Shown here: piece by piece, positions 25,061 to 36,560 of the stretch
How the letters are laid out: every line of letters begins with the position of its first letter
How positions within the stretch are numbered: the first letter of the stretch is position 1
Assembly: GCF_000471905.2 (NCBI RefSeq)
Contig: NW_006499848.1
Coordinates: 4,697,548 to 4,761,547, forward strand
Direction: 5' to 3'
DNA: 64,000 nt
Source of the DNA: Amborella trichopoda
Taxonomy: Eukaryota; Streptophyta; Magnoliopsida; Amborellales; Amborellaceae
Position numbers and translations under genes: made by a program
Notes under the pieces: model-generated
The model's database searches: none
What the model saw: only the letters and a program-made list of their open reading frames with translations
Told to the model about the DNA's origin: nothing

Positions 25061-25205
25061 TGCATCATAATAAGACCTGACCTGACTAGACGGGAGACCG
25101 GGTAGACCCGACCTTGGTTTCAAATATGGGTCCAAATTTTAGACCCAAAAGGTCGAGTCGGGGTCCAATAGTACCTGACTTGGACCGACCTAAATAATAT
25201 GGGTA
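25060..25205. mobile_element. Fragment of the ACCCG-rich hAT-like family
   Basis: It carries repeated GACCCGACC, GGGTCCAAATTTT and CCGGGTAGACCCG motifs, like the elements at 12049-12950 and 25875-26190, but no recognisable ends. Confidence 0.4.
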
Positions 25206-25294
25206 TATGTGGGTATTCATAAATATTATCACTCAGTTTGTTTCTTAAGAATTTCCATTACGGTAAGGAATGTGGGTATATGTGTATTCATAAA

Positions 25295-25649
25295 GGGTGC
25301 GGTTTGTTTAGGGTCGAGGCTCTAAACAATAAAATTCGAACCCACCTTTAAATAGTGTCAAGAAATATGGTTTCAATATAGAAAAGTTTTGTGATAGCTG
25401 TAAATTATATTTTCATATTTAGTTAAAAAATTTAAAACTTCAAAAATAGTGTAGATTGATGAGATCTTTGAAAATCTTGAAAATTGACGGTCTAAAAATG
25501 TGTTACAAGATGCACTATTTCCAAAACTTGAAATCCATTTTTTTCTCATGTCCATGCATCTTGATGTCAAGATGATCTCTTTTTAGTGAAAATTTTGAGA
25601 TAGGCTTTAATTTGATTGTTTAGAGTCTAGGCTTTTTATAAACTTTCCC
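25295..25649. mobile_element. MITE with long TIRs and a perfect 9-bp TSD (family copy A)
   Basis: The element starts GGGTGCGGTTTGTTTAGG and ends TATAAACTTTCCC. About 40 bases at each end are inverted copies around a CTAAACAATCAAATT core. It is flanked by ATTCATAAA on the left (25286-25294) and right (25650-25658). A 9-bp TSD with long TIRs points to a Mutator-type (MULE) MITE. There is no coding capacity. Confidence 0.85.
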
Positions 25650-25658
25650 ATTCATAAA

Positions 25659-25800
25659 AGGGGTGGTTTGTATAGAGCTAAGGCTCTAAACAATCAAATT
25701 CGAACCACCCTCAAATAGTGTTGAGAAATATGATTTCAATACTGGAAGTTTTGTGATAGCCCTAAATTATATTTTCGTTTGTAGTTACAAATTTTAAAGA
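25659..25800. mobile_element. Truncated copy (B) of the same MITE family
   Basis: It begins directly after the right TSD of copy A with AGGGGTGGTTTGTATAGAGC and follows the family through GATAGCCCTAAATTATATTTTC, then stops. The right half and right TIR are missing. Confidence 0.75.
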
Positions 25801-25874
25801 AATGTTGTACAATACTGTAAATGCTGCCAATAGTATGGCTATATGATGTTAAAAAAGGCAAAAAAAACAACTCA

Positions 25875-26190
25875 TAGGGTGGCAATAGACCCGACTAGAC
25901 CCGAGATCCCATGGATAGACCTAACCTCGGGTTCGGATATGGGTCCAAATTTTGAACCTAAAAGGTTGGGTCCGGATCCCAAACCTATATATAATGGTAA
26001 AACAAGGGCAAAAAAAAAAAAACTCATAGTCATAGGGATGCAATGGACCTAACTAGACCCGGGATCCTGACCTCGGGTCGGGTATGGGTCCAAATTTTGA
26101 ATCCGAAAAGTTGGGTCTAGGTCCAAAACCTAGACTCGAATACTATTCAGATCTAGGTCGGGATCTAGCTGCGACCTTTTGCCAACCCTA
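25875..26190. mobile_element. hAT-like MITE with internally duplicated left end
   Basis: The left end is TAGGGTGGCAATAGACCCG and the reverse complement of the right end is TAGGGTTGGCAAAAGGTCGC. A second left-end-like copy (ATAGGGATGCAATGGACC) starts near 26035 after another A-rich run, so the left end and its flank were tandemly duplicated (period about 160). No matching TSD was seen. Confidence 0.55.
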
Positions 26191-26520
26191 TCCTTCTCAC
26201 GGACTCTCTCTTTCGCTTATTTTCTTATTCTTTTTTATTTTTCTTATCATTTTCTCAACATAATACTGTTTCTATCTCTCTCTTATTTTCTCACTCTTCT
26301 CTTTTCCCTCTTATCTCTCTCTTATTTTCTCACTCTTCTCTGTTCCCTCTTATCTCTCTCTGTTATTGTTGAGAAGGGTTAATGAGTGGTGAGTTTCAGT
26401 TTTACTCATAAATCCCACAAGATTTACCAACCCAAATTTTGTACTTTTCAAAGAAAACGCATGATGCCATATAATTACCTAATTATAGTAAAGGTTATGG
26501 CATAATTTGTGTGAAAAAAT

Positions 26521-26911
26521 GGGTGTGGTTTGTATAGAGCCGAGGCTCTAAGCCATCAAAATAAAGTGCACCTTTAAATAGTATCGAAAAAAATACTTTC
26601 AATACTGAAAATCTTTGTGATAGCCCTAAAATATATTTTCAAATCTCATTGTAAAATTTTAAACTAAAAAAATAGTGTAGATCGAACAAGATTGATGAAA
26701 AATTAAAAACTTGAAAATTGACGGTCCATAAATGCATTACAAGATGCACTATTCCAGAACTTGAAATCCATTTTTTTCTCATGTCCATGCATCTTGATGT
26801 CGAGATGACCAACTTGAGGATATTTGGATATCAAAACAACCTCTTCTAGAGAAATTTTTTAGGGGCTCCAATTTGATTGTTTAGAGCCTCGGCTCTATAT
26901 AAACTTTTTCC
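26521..26911. mobile_element. MITE family copy C
   Basis: Full-length relative of 25295-25649. The left end GGGTGTGGTTTGTATAGAGC and right end GCTCTATATAAACTTTTTCC form the TIRs, with the shared middle (TTGACGGTCC, TCATGTCCATGCATCTTGAT). The flanks do not match, so the TSD has decayed or was lost. Confidence 0.8.
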
Positions 26912-27540
26912 GTTTGGTAATCATGAATTGTTTCTTAAATACTAGGGATTTTATTCACGAAAGGTTATAATATTCTTAGAGTTTTAATTCTTTTTTTCTT
27001 TTTTTAATGTGATTATAAAAAGAGGGGACTCATTCGGTTTCTAAAAGTCCTACTAGTCCACACTAGCGCAGTGAGTGACCTACCAGCCTTCACAATATAC
27101 CCATGCTTTCCGTGGCATAACAAAAATAAATAAAAAATCAATTGGGGAATAATGTTTTAAAAAAAATTAATTCTGATCCAAACACCCTAATATGGATCAG
27201 GATTCACTGGGATTAGTTTAGTTCCCAACATATATCAAGAATCGGTTCCCACTAAGAACAAGCAAGTTCTCTACCCATATGAGCCAGTTCTGTCAAGGAA
27301 CCGACCAATCTCGCATCATCTGTCATTTTTATTATTTTTTATTTTTTATTATATTTTCTATTTATTATTTTTTATTGGTCGATTCAGTCGTCCAGATCGC
27401 CAACACACTGATCCAAACACGTTTTCAAAGGGGTTGATCTGTCCAACCCATTGTTTTTCAGACACTTGAGTGGGAAAATGAGAGATGGCTATTTTAAATT
27501 ATCAAAATAAGATGCAATAGTACATTGAAATTCAATAGAA
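26912..27540. other. Intergenic stretch without recognised features
   Basis: AT-rich DNA with runs of TTTTTATT and some GATCCAAACAC repeats. I see no gene, RNA or bounded mobile element. Confidence 0.4.
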
Positions 27541-27912
27541 AGATGGCATAAAAACTTTTAAGATAGCCTGAACAACTGTTTCCACCCCTGATGATGAAAA
27601 TTAAGTTTCAAAATTGCTACAGATGAAGAAAATTTGTAAATATTTAAAATCCGTAAAAATAGACCGTCTAAATAATGTGTTATAAGATGTATTATTTAAA
27701 GATTTAATTTTAAAAAAAAAATCTTCAAAATAGACTGTTCAAATAATGTATTACACGATGTGTTATTTTTAGGACTTTTTAATTTTTTTAATTTATATAT
27801 CTTGATATCAAGATACTAAATTAGAGGGCTTTGAACGTTGGAACAACCTGTTTTAATAAATTTTTGGTGTTTCTCACTTCTATAAAGTAAGGTTTGACAC
27901 CTTATATAAACT
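27540..27912. mobile_element. Diverged relative of the MITE family
   Basis: It shares the family's middle layout (AGACCGTCTAAATAATGTGTTATAAG, then TATCTTGATATCAAGAT, then GGGCTTTGAACGTTGGAACAAC) and the right-end text ACACCTTATATAAACTT. The left end is not clear. Confidence 0.45.
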
Positions 27913-29195
27913 TGGGAGAATAATAAAAAACCCCCAAGATTATATTTTCTATGCAACTTACCCCCAAGCTAATTTGTCTCTCACTTTTTTCCCAAAAAGA
28001 AGTTTTCTATGCAAATACCTCCCCAAAGGAAAAAGTTCAGTTTTTTTACACGGAAATACCCTTCCCGTATACAAAAATCAATTTGGCCAGATTTCACGTT
28101 AACTTTCGGAGCACATTGCTGGCGCGAACAGTTACAGTGCCGGAACGCTTGATCCACTGTCAGAGAGCACATACAGAGTGCCGAAGCGTTGTGACTCCAG
28201 AATGTTTCACTACCGGAGCGCATCATCCACTGTCGGACTGCACTTACACATTGCCGGAGCCCTGGGACTACAGAGTGTTCCATTGTCGAACCGCACTTAC
28301 ACAGTGTCAGAGCATTGTAATTCCAAAGTGTTCTACTGCCAGAGCACACTTACTCAGTGCCAGAGCGCCTGACCCATTGCCGAAGAGCACATACACAATG
28401 CCGGAGCTCTGGGACTCCTGGGTGTTCTACTGCCAGATCGTACTTGTACAATGCCGGAGCGTTGTGATTCTAGAGTGCTCCACTACAGAACCGCACTTAC
28501 ATAGTGCCGGAGCACTGTGTCTCCACAGTGTTTCACTGCCGAAGCGCACATACACAGTGCCGGAGCATTGTGACTCCAGAGTGTTCCACTGTCGGAGTGC
28601 AGTTACAGTTACACAGTGCCGGAGTGGTTGATCCACTTTTGAAGCTATCATTTTTTTTTTTTTTGCTTTAGGGTAGTGTTATGTGTTAGCTAATAATAAG
28701 GAGAACTAGAGTTATGTGTTGCTTTTAGGTGGTAGTGACATTGTTTTTAAGTGGCTTTGGTTGCCCCAAAGAAATTGATAGTTGTTTCACATAGAGAAAT
28801 TGGGCCTGGATTCAAGAAGACAGTCGAAGAGAGAGAGGGTTGGACTCGAGCCAAAAAAATCCTTCGAAGAGGGAGTGGGAGAGAGCTCAAGAAAGAGGGA
28901 CAGAGCTCGGGTAGTGAGTGCGTCTGTAGACTATGGGTCCGTGCAGTAAAAAATTAGGTCTTGTGGAAAAGATGAAAGAGAGAGAGGCGTGAGTCAAGAG
29001 TAAGGTATGGGAGGAGAGAAGGAGTGGGTAAGGGTAAAGTAAGTGTAGTTTTACCTTTTTTTATAAATTTTTGGGGTAGTTGAGGGTATTTGCTAGGAAA
29101 TATTGCTTTGAGACAAAAAGTGAGAAAAAAGATTAGTTGGGGGTAAATTGCACCCAAAGTTTGTACTAGGTATTTTTTTTATTTTCCGAATAAAC
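27913..29195. mobile_element. DNA element with roughly 140-bp terminal inverted repeats and a minisatellite core
   Basis: The left arm (about 27913-28030: ACTTACCCCCAAGCTAATTTG, CTCTCACTTTTT, TATGCAAATACC) is the inverse of the right arm (about 29075-29195: GGTATTTGCTA, AAAAAGTGAGAAA, GATTAGTTGGGGGTAAATT). Long TIRs with no transposase suggest a non-autonomous MULE-like element. The core is a 54-bp tandem array (28131-28635). Exact termini and TSD are unresolved, and the left end abuts another MITE relative. Confidence 0.6.
28131..28635. repeat. 54-bp minisatellite (about 9 units)
   Basis: Units of about 54 bp carry CAGTGCCGGAGC, ATTGTGACTCCAGAGTGTTC and CACTGCCGGAGCGCA. The GCCGGAGC box recurs twice per unit (spacing about 33 and 21). 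Because the unit length is a multiple of three and lacks stops, long frames open on both strands (226 and 122 codons). These are repeat artefacts, not genes. Confidence 0.85.
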
Positions 29196-30063
29196 TTTAT
29201 TATAAGGTGTCACCATTTAATAGCCTTCGATTTTTCCAACCTCGAATTAAAATGTGTACTACGCTTCCATTAAGCCCCCATTATACTTGTATCCACCGCT
29301 GCTTTATTCAATCTCCTTACAGTATTGATTATATTCTGACAATGCTAAAATACCTCTCTCTCTCTCTTGGATAAATGTGCAATTTTCCAAAGGACACGGT
29401 TTCTATGTGACCATGTAGAAATAAAGCACCTCTTAAAAATCTATTTTTGAGATGGATTTTTTTACTTAATTTTTACATACATGTAATCCTAAACATGGAG
29501 ATCATGAATATGAAAAATTAATAAATTTTAAAATTAAAATAATAATTCTAAAATATTTGGATCGTTAGTTTTAATTATTTTAATGGACCACACATCCATC
29601 TTTAAGATTGATGATTTATATAAAAACGGTAAATGTAGAAATACGGTCCCCGTCACATGAAACAATTTTCCTTTTCCTAAGTCTCCATCAATTTTTGTGG
29701 GCCACAATAACATAAGTGAAGACTTGGGCATCACAGATATGGAGGGAGGGAGAAGACTCGGTTTAGAGAGAGAATGAACCCAAATGCTTTTTAGAGAGAG
29801 AGACCGGTGACCAAAACTCCTTTCCACAATCCACTCAACAGCGACATGATATGCTGCAGATTTGAACTTCATTCTCATGGATTGCATTATTCCATTCCCA
29901 ATTATATATACCCGTTATTGAAAAATCGGTTGAGTAGTTTCTACTCGGTCGAGTTACTCGGGCTCGGGCCAGCCAGAGTTGTCTTTAGGCTTCCAATTTG
30001 GAGATATTAAAAAAATTTAAAAAAAATCATAAAAGATCCTAAAAAATGAATAATTTATTTAGG
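29196..30063. other. Intergenic stretch with weak MITE-like text
   Basis: The part near 29390-29650 resembles the MITE family (GGTTTCTATGTGACCATGTAG at the left, GATTTATATAAAAACGG at the right) but is too diverged to bound. The rest is AT-rich with short GA runs. Confidence 0.3.
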
Positions 30064-30089
30064 ATATATATATATATATATATATATAT
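30064..30089. repeat. (TA)n microsatellite
   Basis: An uninterrupted TA dinucleotide run of about 13 units in AT-rich intergenic DNA. Confidence 0.95.
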
Positions 30090-31052
30090 TATGCTTTCCA
30101 TCATTTTGGCTTGAAAATATTTTGGCCATAAATACTTATTTTTCCATTTTTCCATCTTTTTTACATTATTTAAAAAATACCACTAGTCACAAGTTTATTT
30201 TTTAAAATCTATTTTTTTTACTAATTTTTAACATCGTTTAGAAGTATTTTACTTAATCTTACGTTAAACATACATTTGCTATTTTTTTATGTTTTTATCT
30301 TTTTTTTACTATTACAGTACTCGTCACTACTAGGGCCGAGTTACTTGGACTCGATCCAAATAATCAGCTCGGGCCAGGACGGATTATGCGGTCCAAGTCG
30401 CACAAAGTGCAAGAGAGAGAGAGAGAGAGTAGTTTACTAAGAAGATGCTGGATGCTTTGTGTTTGACTTTCTATGAGAGAGTGAGAGAGATAAATGATTT
30501 GATGTGGTTATTGAAAGCTTTGAATATGAGAAGTAAAGATCTTCCCTTAAAAGTTTGAGAGTAAAGACTGAATCTTGAAATCATGAAGCATCCTAAAAGT
30601 GTTGCAATCCTTACATGCCCCTTTTTATAGCCATGAAAGTGTTCCCCCATTCTCAATGGGGTGATAGACAAGATAAAACATGGAAAACACCTATGTTTTC
30701 TTAGAAAACTTTAAAGAACATCTCTCTCTTACATTTTTTTTTTTTTTTTAAAAAAAAACCTCTTTTCTTGAGAGAGAGAAAGTTTGTTTCCTCCCTACTG
30801 TTGCATACTTTTCTTTGCTATTTTCCAGTAGGCCGCCCTAATCTATTGACTAAATGCTGCTAAATGCCAAATGGCCCATATGAGAAGGCCAATTCTGGTC
30901 TCTTTAGACCAATAGTTTGAATTTTTGGAGTCAAGTTCCATAATGAATGAGCAAATGACTTCATAACCAACACCAAACTACACGAAATAAAAAGTCGATG
31001 ACTTTTTGGCAGGTAAGGAAAAGATATCAATAATAGCCCCCATTTTATTTTA

Positions 31053-31531
31053 GAGAAATTATCAAATATATACCCCTAATTCTTTTTACTTCAAAGTTAT
31101 TTTTATTTTCTACTTAATACATCCCTGCCCATTTTCTTGTATTTGTATAAAAGATACTTACCCTCGAATCTATTAGATCTGTGCTGCTCTTTAAACATAT
31201 CATTGCCACTGCTTTAATAGATCCATTGCAGCTAGAAAGGTTCTTGGAACCCTTGGCCAGGCTTCCTAGTGCTCCAAGAAGCCTATAAACTGTGACGGAC
31301 ATAGCAGGTCCGTGACGGTCTTGCCATGACTCTAATAAGTCTGCGGCGGTTTATTAGAATAACCTAGGTGACGGTATGTTTAAAGAATGCCACAGATATA
31401 ATAGATCTGTGGGGGGGATAAAATGTCTTTTATGAAAAAATCACTAGAAATTGGGTAGGGATGTATTAAACGAAAAATAAAGGTAACTTTGAAATAAAAG
31501 GAACTATGGGGGATATATATGATAATTTCCC
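31053..31531. mobile_element. Fold-back MITE with near-perfect 9-bp TSD
   Basis: The left arm (GAGAAATTATCAAATATATA, CTTCAAAGTTATTTTTATTT, TTAATACATCCCTGCCCA) is the inverse of the right arm (TGGGTAGGGATGTATTAA, AAGGTAACTTTGAAATAAAAG, ATATATATGATAATTTCCC). Similarity continues inward (GATCTGTGC against its inverse, CTTTAAACATA), so most of the element could fold into one hairpin. The flanks are TTTATTTTA (31044-31052) and TTTATTTTG (31532-31540), 8 of 9 identical, which suits a MULE-type insertion. No protein is encoded. Confidence 0.8.
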
Positions 31532-32189
31532 TTTATTTTGTTTATTTTATTTTTCTAGAGTAGATCAGTGGAGAATACATGCCTTCCTTGTTTTTGGAAA
31601 GAATCAATTTTGTAAAGTATTAGTGAAAAAAAAAGCCGCAACTTTTATCTGGAGGTCAGGTGGTACTACCACTACGACACCAGCCCCATTCTCATAATAG
31701 CCTCTTGATGCTTAAAAAACCAAACTCTTCATATTCCATGGGATAAAAAAATAAGACCATCTCTTCCCCAATTGAGAGCTCTCCACGCAACCGGAGTTAT
31801 TGTACTTGGAAATTAATACTGAAATATAATTTTGTTTAAAAAAAGATATTTAATACTGAAAATAAAGCACTATTGAGGTTAATCTTAGCACAAGTCACAA
31901 TTTCCAAAGGTTGGACTGAAAATATAGGCACAAAATGGTATTGGCATGAGCATATCATGAATAAATCAAGCACTAACATGGTTTGGTAGGCAGATCTCTA
32001 ACATGATTTTGAACAATTTTTAGAACTCCAGAAGAGAAGATGATTGGGAGAAAGGCAATCAGCGTAAAAGTTATGAAACAATTTTGAAGACCGGCATTAC
32101 TCCATAGCTTTTCAATCTTAATTTGAAGAGAGACAAGTTCATTAACCAAATTTGAAATAAATATATTCGATAAAATTTAGGTGTGGCAC

Positions 32190-32470
32190 TAACATGTGAT
32201 AAGATGAGAGATAGTAGATTTAAGTGGGCTGACCATGCGTAGCGCAGATCCAGTACAACACTTGTTATAAGGTGCGAGTTAGTTCACCTGGAAGGCTAAA
32301 AAAATATAAAAAGTAGATCCAAAATGGCATGGTTGGAAGTAATGAGAAAAGATATGGGGTTTTATGGCCTCACTAAAGGTATGACCCTTAATAGAGCAGA
32401 ACAGTGGACCAGAAATTCATGTAGCCGATCCCAGTTAGTTGAAAAAAGACTTTCATGATTATAATGATGA
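32190..32470 (+). mobile_element. RTE-type LINE 3' end
   Basis: With frame breaks it reads KMRDSRFKWADHA, then SKMAWLEVMRKDMGFYGL, then TLNRAEQWTRNSCSRSQLV. This is the C-terminal text of plant RTE elements (RLRWFGHV...MTWVEVV). It ends with TTATAATGATGAAT, the family's short-repeat tail. Only the 3' end is present. Confidence 0.7.
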
Positions 32471-33014
32471 ATATTTTTTTTTTCCAAAAATATTGAATGT
32501 TTAATGAGTTTTAAACAGCTTCTCTGAATGCCAAGTTTTTTTTTCAGCTACTCACTATATTTTGCTTTTTTTTTAAAAAAAAAATCTTGGGTTTTTCAAA
32601 TGATTCATAAACTATGAGCTTGGCATGATCCTCCTAATTCATGACCCTAAACAGTAAATTTCATCTGATTCGCTACTATGGCAAGTAGGTCACAGATACT
32701 TCGTACAATTTGGGGCGACACAAACAACAAAGACACAGAGGAATTCCTTTTTGTCTCGACTTGCATACAAGAGGAAATACATCCAACGGCCCAGTTTGTG
32801 TTTTGTTTTTTATTTTACATTCTTTTCAAAAGTACAATCGACATGAGAATTTGGGCTCTTGTGAATCAAAACAAGCCCACTAAATAAAAATATTTTAAAA
32901 GATAAGTCAATTAAAAATCGACCGAAATAACAGAAATCTAAGTAAGATAATATAGTTCGAGAAAAAACTAAAAGCTTAAAAAGAGAAAAACCAAAAAAAA
33001 GTGAAATAATTAAA

Positions 33015-33408
33015 AGGTGCGGTTTGTATAGAGCATAAGCTCTAAACAATCAAATTAGAACCTACCTTCAAATAGTATCGAGAAATATGGTTTCAATACT
33101 AGAAATCTTTTTGATAGCCTTAAAATATATTTTCATCTTTATTTATAAAGTTTAAAGCTTCAAAAATAATGTAGATCGAGAGATCTATGAAAACTTGAAA
33201 ATCTTGAAATTTGACGGTCCAAAAGTGCGTTACAAAATACACTATTTCCAAAACTTGAAATCCATTTTTTTTATCATGTCCATGCATCTTGATATCGAGA
33301 TGATGAATTTGAGGATATTTGGGCATCAAAGCAATATCTTCTAGTGAAATTTTTGATATAGGCTCGAATTTGATTGTTTAGAGCCTCGGCTCTATATAAA
33401 CTTTTTTG
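33015..33408. mobile_element. MITE family copy D with perfect 9-bp TSD
   Basis: The left end AGGTGCGGTTTGTATAGAGC and right end GCTCTATATAAACTTTTTTG are inverted copies over about 45 bases. Perfect flanks ATAATTAAA lie at 33006-33014 and 33409-33417. The length (394 bp) and middle sequence match copies A and C, which fixes the family ends. Confidence 0.9.
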
Positions 33409-33417
33409 ATAATTAAA

Positions 33418-35079
33418 TGATGAAAAATAAAAATAAATTGATAAAAAGTCTAAAAAAAATCACACATTTATCTTCTTTCTTGTTTTTTCCTTATTCCTTT
33501 AATTTTCTTCATTTGGGTGTTTAAGATGTAGCATACTTATTTTCCACCTTAATATTATAGACCAATACAAAATGGCAGAAACGCTCTTATGTTTAATTTC
33601 TTAACAAACTTAAATACACAATTTTCTAGAAACTGATACAAAGTTGGTCACCAAGGATATTAGTTTTAAAATGCACGACTGCAATTTGGAGAAGAACCTA
33701 GTTGTTGTTATTAGAGATGTAGATGGTGAACATTCCAATTTGCATTAACTTAAAAACCCAAAAACTAATAGGTTAAAGATGCACTAGCTGTGGTGAATAG
33801 TTGCTCCATTTCTATGCATGTACACCATGGAAAACGAGTTTTGTTCAAGTATGAACTTTGAAATGTGTCATTTGGGCATAATTTCCCTAAAATATTTTAG
33901 TTTAGATAATAACAACACTAAATGTTGTATACATTGTCTTAAGATTTGGCCCAATCCACTCGGGCTTGGCCAAGTTACTAGGTAAAGAAGAGTTGCCTTG
34001 AGTTTGTTGTACACCTTCCTAAGAAATGTGAGGTCCATACTACTAAGTGTCTCGGGCCAAGTCTACTCGGATTCGCTTAAATAACTCGCCTTGAGGCCCA
34101 AGGCCATTCTTAAAACATTGATTCTATATCTAGTTGTAGCACTAGTGCATTCAAAGAAATGCTTCTTGATAGAATAAAGGAAAATGGTTTCATAGGGCTA
34201 CATCAGTTTATAACTCATCAAAAATTGCAATTCAAGTGTTCAAACCTTTAAATCGATCGTCTTAGCTTGAACATTATGGTTGTGCAAAGAAAATAGGATT
34301 TTAAATTCTAAAAATAGTGTATATTGCATCAAATCATTTAGACCATTTATTTTGCCCTAAAACTAAGTGGTCACAGATCTGCAAGATCTATATTATTTTT
34401 TGAGTTTCAAATTTTATTTTCAATGTTGAAAAATAATTTTAGAGCCATCATATATATTTCCAATGCGAAAGGTACTTTCTGAAGGCTTTATTTTCTTTTC
34501 AAAAAGCCTAGGCCCTATAGAAACTTCATCCTAAAATAAAATGAATTATTGTGAAATTATAAAGGAATAGGTATAACGAAACAAATGTTTTTACCCTATA
34601 GATAAGGTAGGTAGACTGAGAATTATATATGAAGACCATTTTGAGGTTCATGCTCAAGTAAGCTGCAAATTTCGTGTAAATCCTTTCAAATGAATATTAC
34701 TACTCTACCTCCCTCTCTATAGAAGAAGTATCCCTCCCTCTTCAAACTTTGCTTTCCATACTTTGCCATGCTTTCCATCTTCAAAGCTCTTTCAAAGGTG
34801 GATTTCTTCCCCCTTTCTTTATTTATTCACTCTCTCAAAGGTGGTGGTCCTTGGGCCAAAATTCTACCTCCCTTTTCATCTCTCTAAAGGCATGTTTGTT
34901 TTTTTTTTTAAGTATTATTTCTTAAAATATTATTTCATATTTTCAAAAAGTTTTGCATTTGTTAAACACTTTTCATGAAAAGTTTAAAAACTAATATTCC
35001 ATTCTTTTGTTAAAAAGTGAAAGATTTAAGTTCCTAGGAGGAATAGAAACTTAATATTTCATAACATTTTGTTGGATTA
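33418..35079. other. Intergenic stretch, mostly unassigned
   Basis: The part near 34140-34530 weakly resembles the MITE family (an AAAATAGTGTATATTGCATC core and GCCTAGGCCCTATAGAAACTT at the right). A short patch of CTCGG motifs lies at 33945-34100. No gene is seen. Confidence 0.35.
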
Positions 35080-35590
35080 CTATTTACTATGTGTAATATA
35101 AATACATAATATTAGTATTATTAATATGATATAATATAATATAATATTACTATAACATAATGCAATATATTATAATATAATATTATAATTTAGAATATTA
35201 TATTATATTATATTATATTATATATTTATTTTACTAATATAATTAATATTATATAGTATATATTGATTATATATTATATGTAATATGTAATATTACTATA
35301 TATTTGTACAATATTATATATTATATATAATATATACTTATTACATTATATATAATATTTATATTATAATATTATATATTATAAATAATATATTTATTAT
35401 ATTAAATTAATATTATTTATGATATATAAATATCTTATATTATATTGATATATAAATATCTTATATTATTTTATAATAAATCTTATATTATATGTTATAT
35501 ATAATACAAATATATTAATATAAAATATAAAATATATTATATTATATATGTTATATATTTAAATTTATATGGTTAATATATATATATGTT
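35080..35590. repeat. AT-only low-complexity block
   Basis: About 500 bases consist almost wholly of ATATTA/TATAAT words with local tandem copies (for example the duplicated GATATATAAATATCTTATATTA near 35420-35465). Related G/C-poor ends (GGCATGTTTG at 34890, CAAACGCGTC at 35669) suggest an AT-expanded MITE, but this is not proven. Confidence 0.7.
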
Positions 35591-36339
35591 ATCAAACACA
35601 GTACTCAAAACCTATTTAAACCTTCCAATACAAAACATTCAACTTTCCAAAAGATATCTTTCAAAAAAACAAACGCGTCTTAAAATGGAATCTACTCCCT
35701 TTTTCATCTTTCTCTATAAAAGGTGGTGGCAATCCACCATCCGTTCCATTTCTCTCTCCTTCAAGAGAGAGAGGGAGCTAGAGAGAGATGTCCTCTCTGG
35801 TCCAAGCATTGTTGCTTTCCACATCTACTTGGGTTGAGAGCATGAGAGCGGCATAGAGATGCTTTCGCCAACGTTCAAAACTTCCCATTACTTCATTTTT
35901 TCAAGTTGTAAAGCTCAAAGAGAGAGAGGGAGAGATAGTATAATAAATTATAAAAATATAGGCTTGAAGGTATAAGCATTTCCTTTTGGAGAGAGGAAGG
36001 GGAAGTGTAAGGTCTGGGACTTTTTGGGTCGTTGATCTTATTTGCATTTTGAATCCTTTCCTACGAATGCTTAGCTCTTTTTTTTTTTCGATTTGTTGAA
36101 TAACCTATGTCTGGTGTTTTGCGTGGTATTGTGTTATTGTAGAGATCACGAGCTTTTCGACGGTATGAAAATCGCCTAGATCAGAGCTACCGCAAAAAAC
36201 TCATGATCCATACTCTGAATATTTTTCTGCGCACATCCTAATGTGTCATGTACAAATCCCCATAAAACACACTCACCCAAATGCACATGATTACATCATG
36301 CATGCCCTCTACACAATGATTACACACATGCACACTCTC

Positions 36340-36560
36340 TCCTTATGCATAATTACTCAAATGTCATGTGGCACATGCATGCTTCCACCCCCATCATTGT
36401 GTTCCTCATGCATGCCTTATTTCTCCTCGTGCATAATCAGTTGAGTACTATGTGATACATGTATGCTTTCACCTTTATCATTGTGTTCCTCATGCATGTC
36501 TTCTCTCTCCTCATGCATGATCACTTGAGTGTCATGTGGTACATATATGCTTCCACCCCC
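36340..36560. repeat. About 90-bp tandem repeats inside the solo LTR
   Basis: Blocks of the form TCCTCATGCATG, ATGTGGTACAT, ATGCTTCCACCCCCAT recur two to three times with divergence. Confidence 0.7.

Noticed and set aside
27951-28631. 226-codon plus-strand reading frame
   Set aside because: It coincides with a 54-bp minisatellite whose period is a multiple of three; the opposite strand is open too. No domain and no sensible start.
35080-35590. Origin or matrix-attachment region from the AT-only block
   Set aside because: The only evidence is AT content; a microsatellite-expanded MITE explains it as well.
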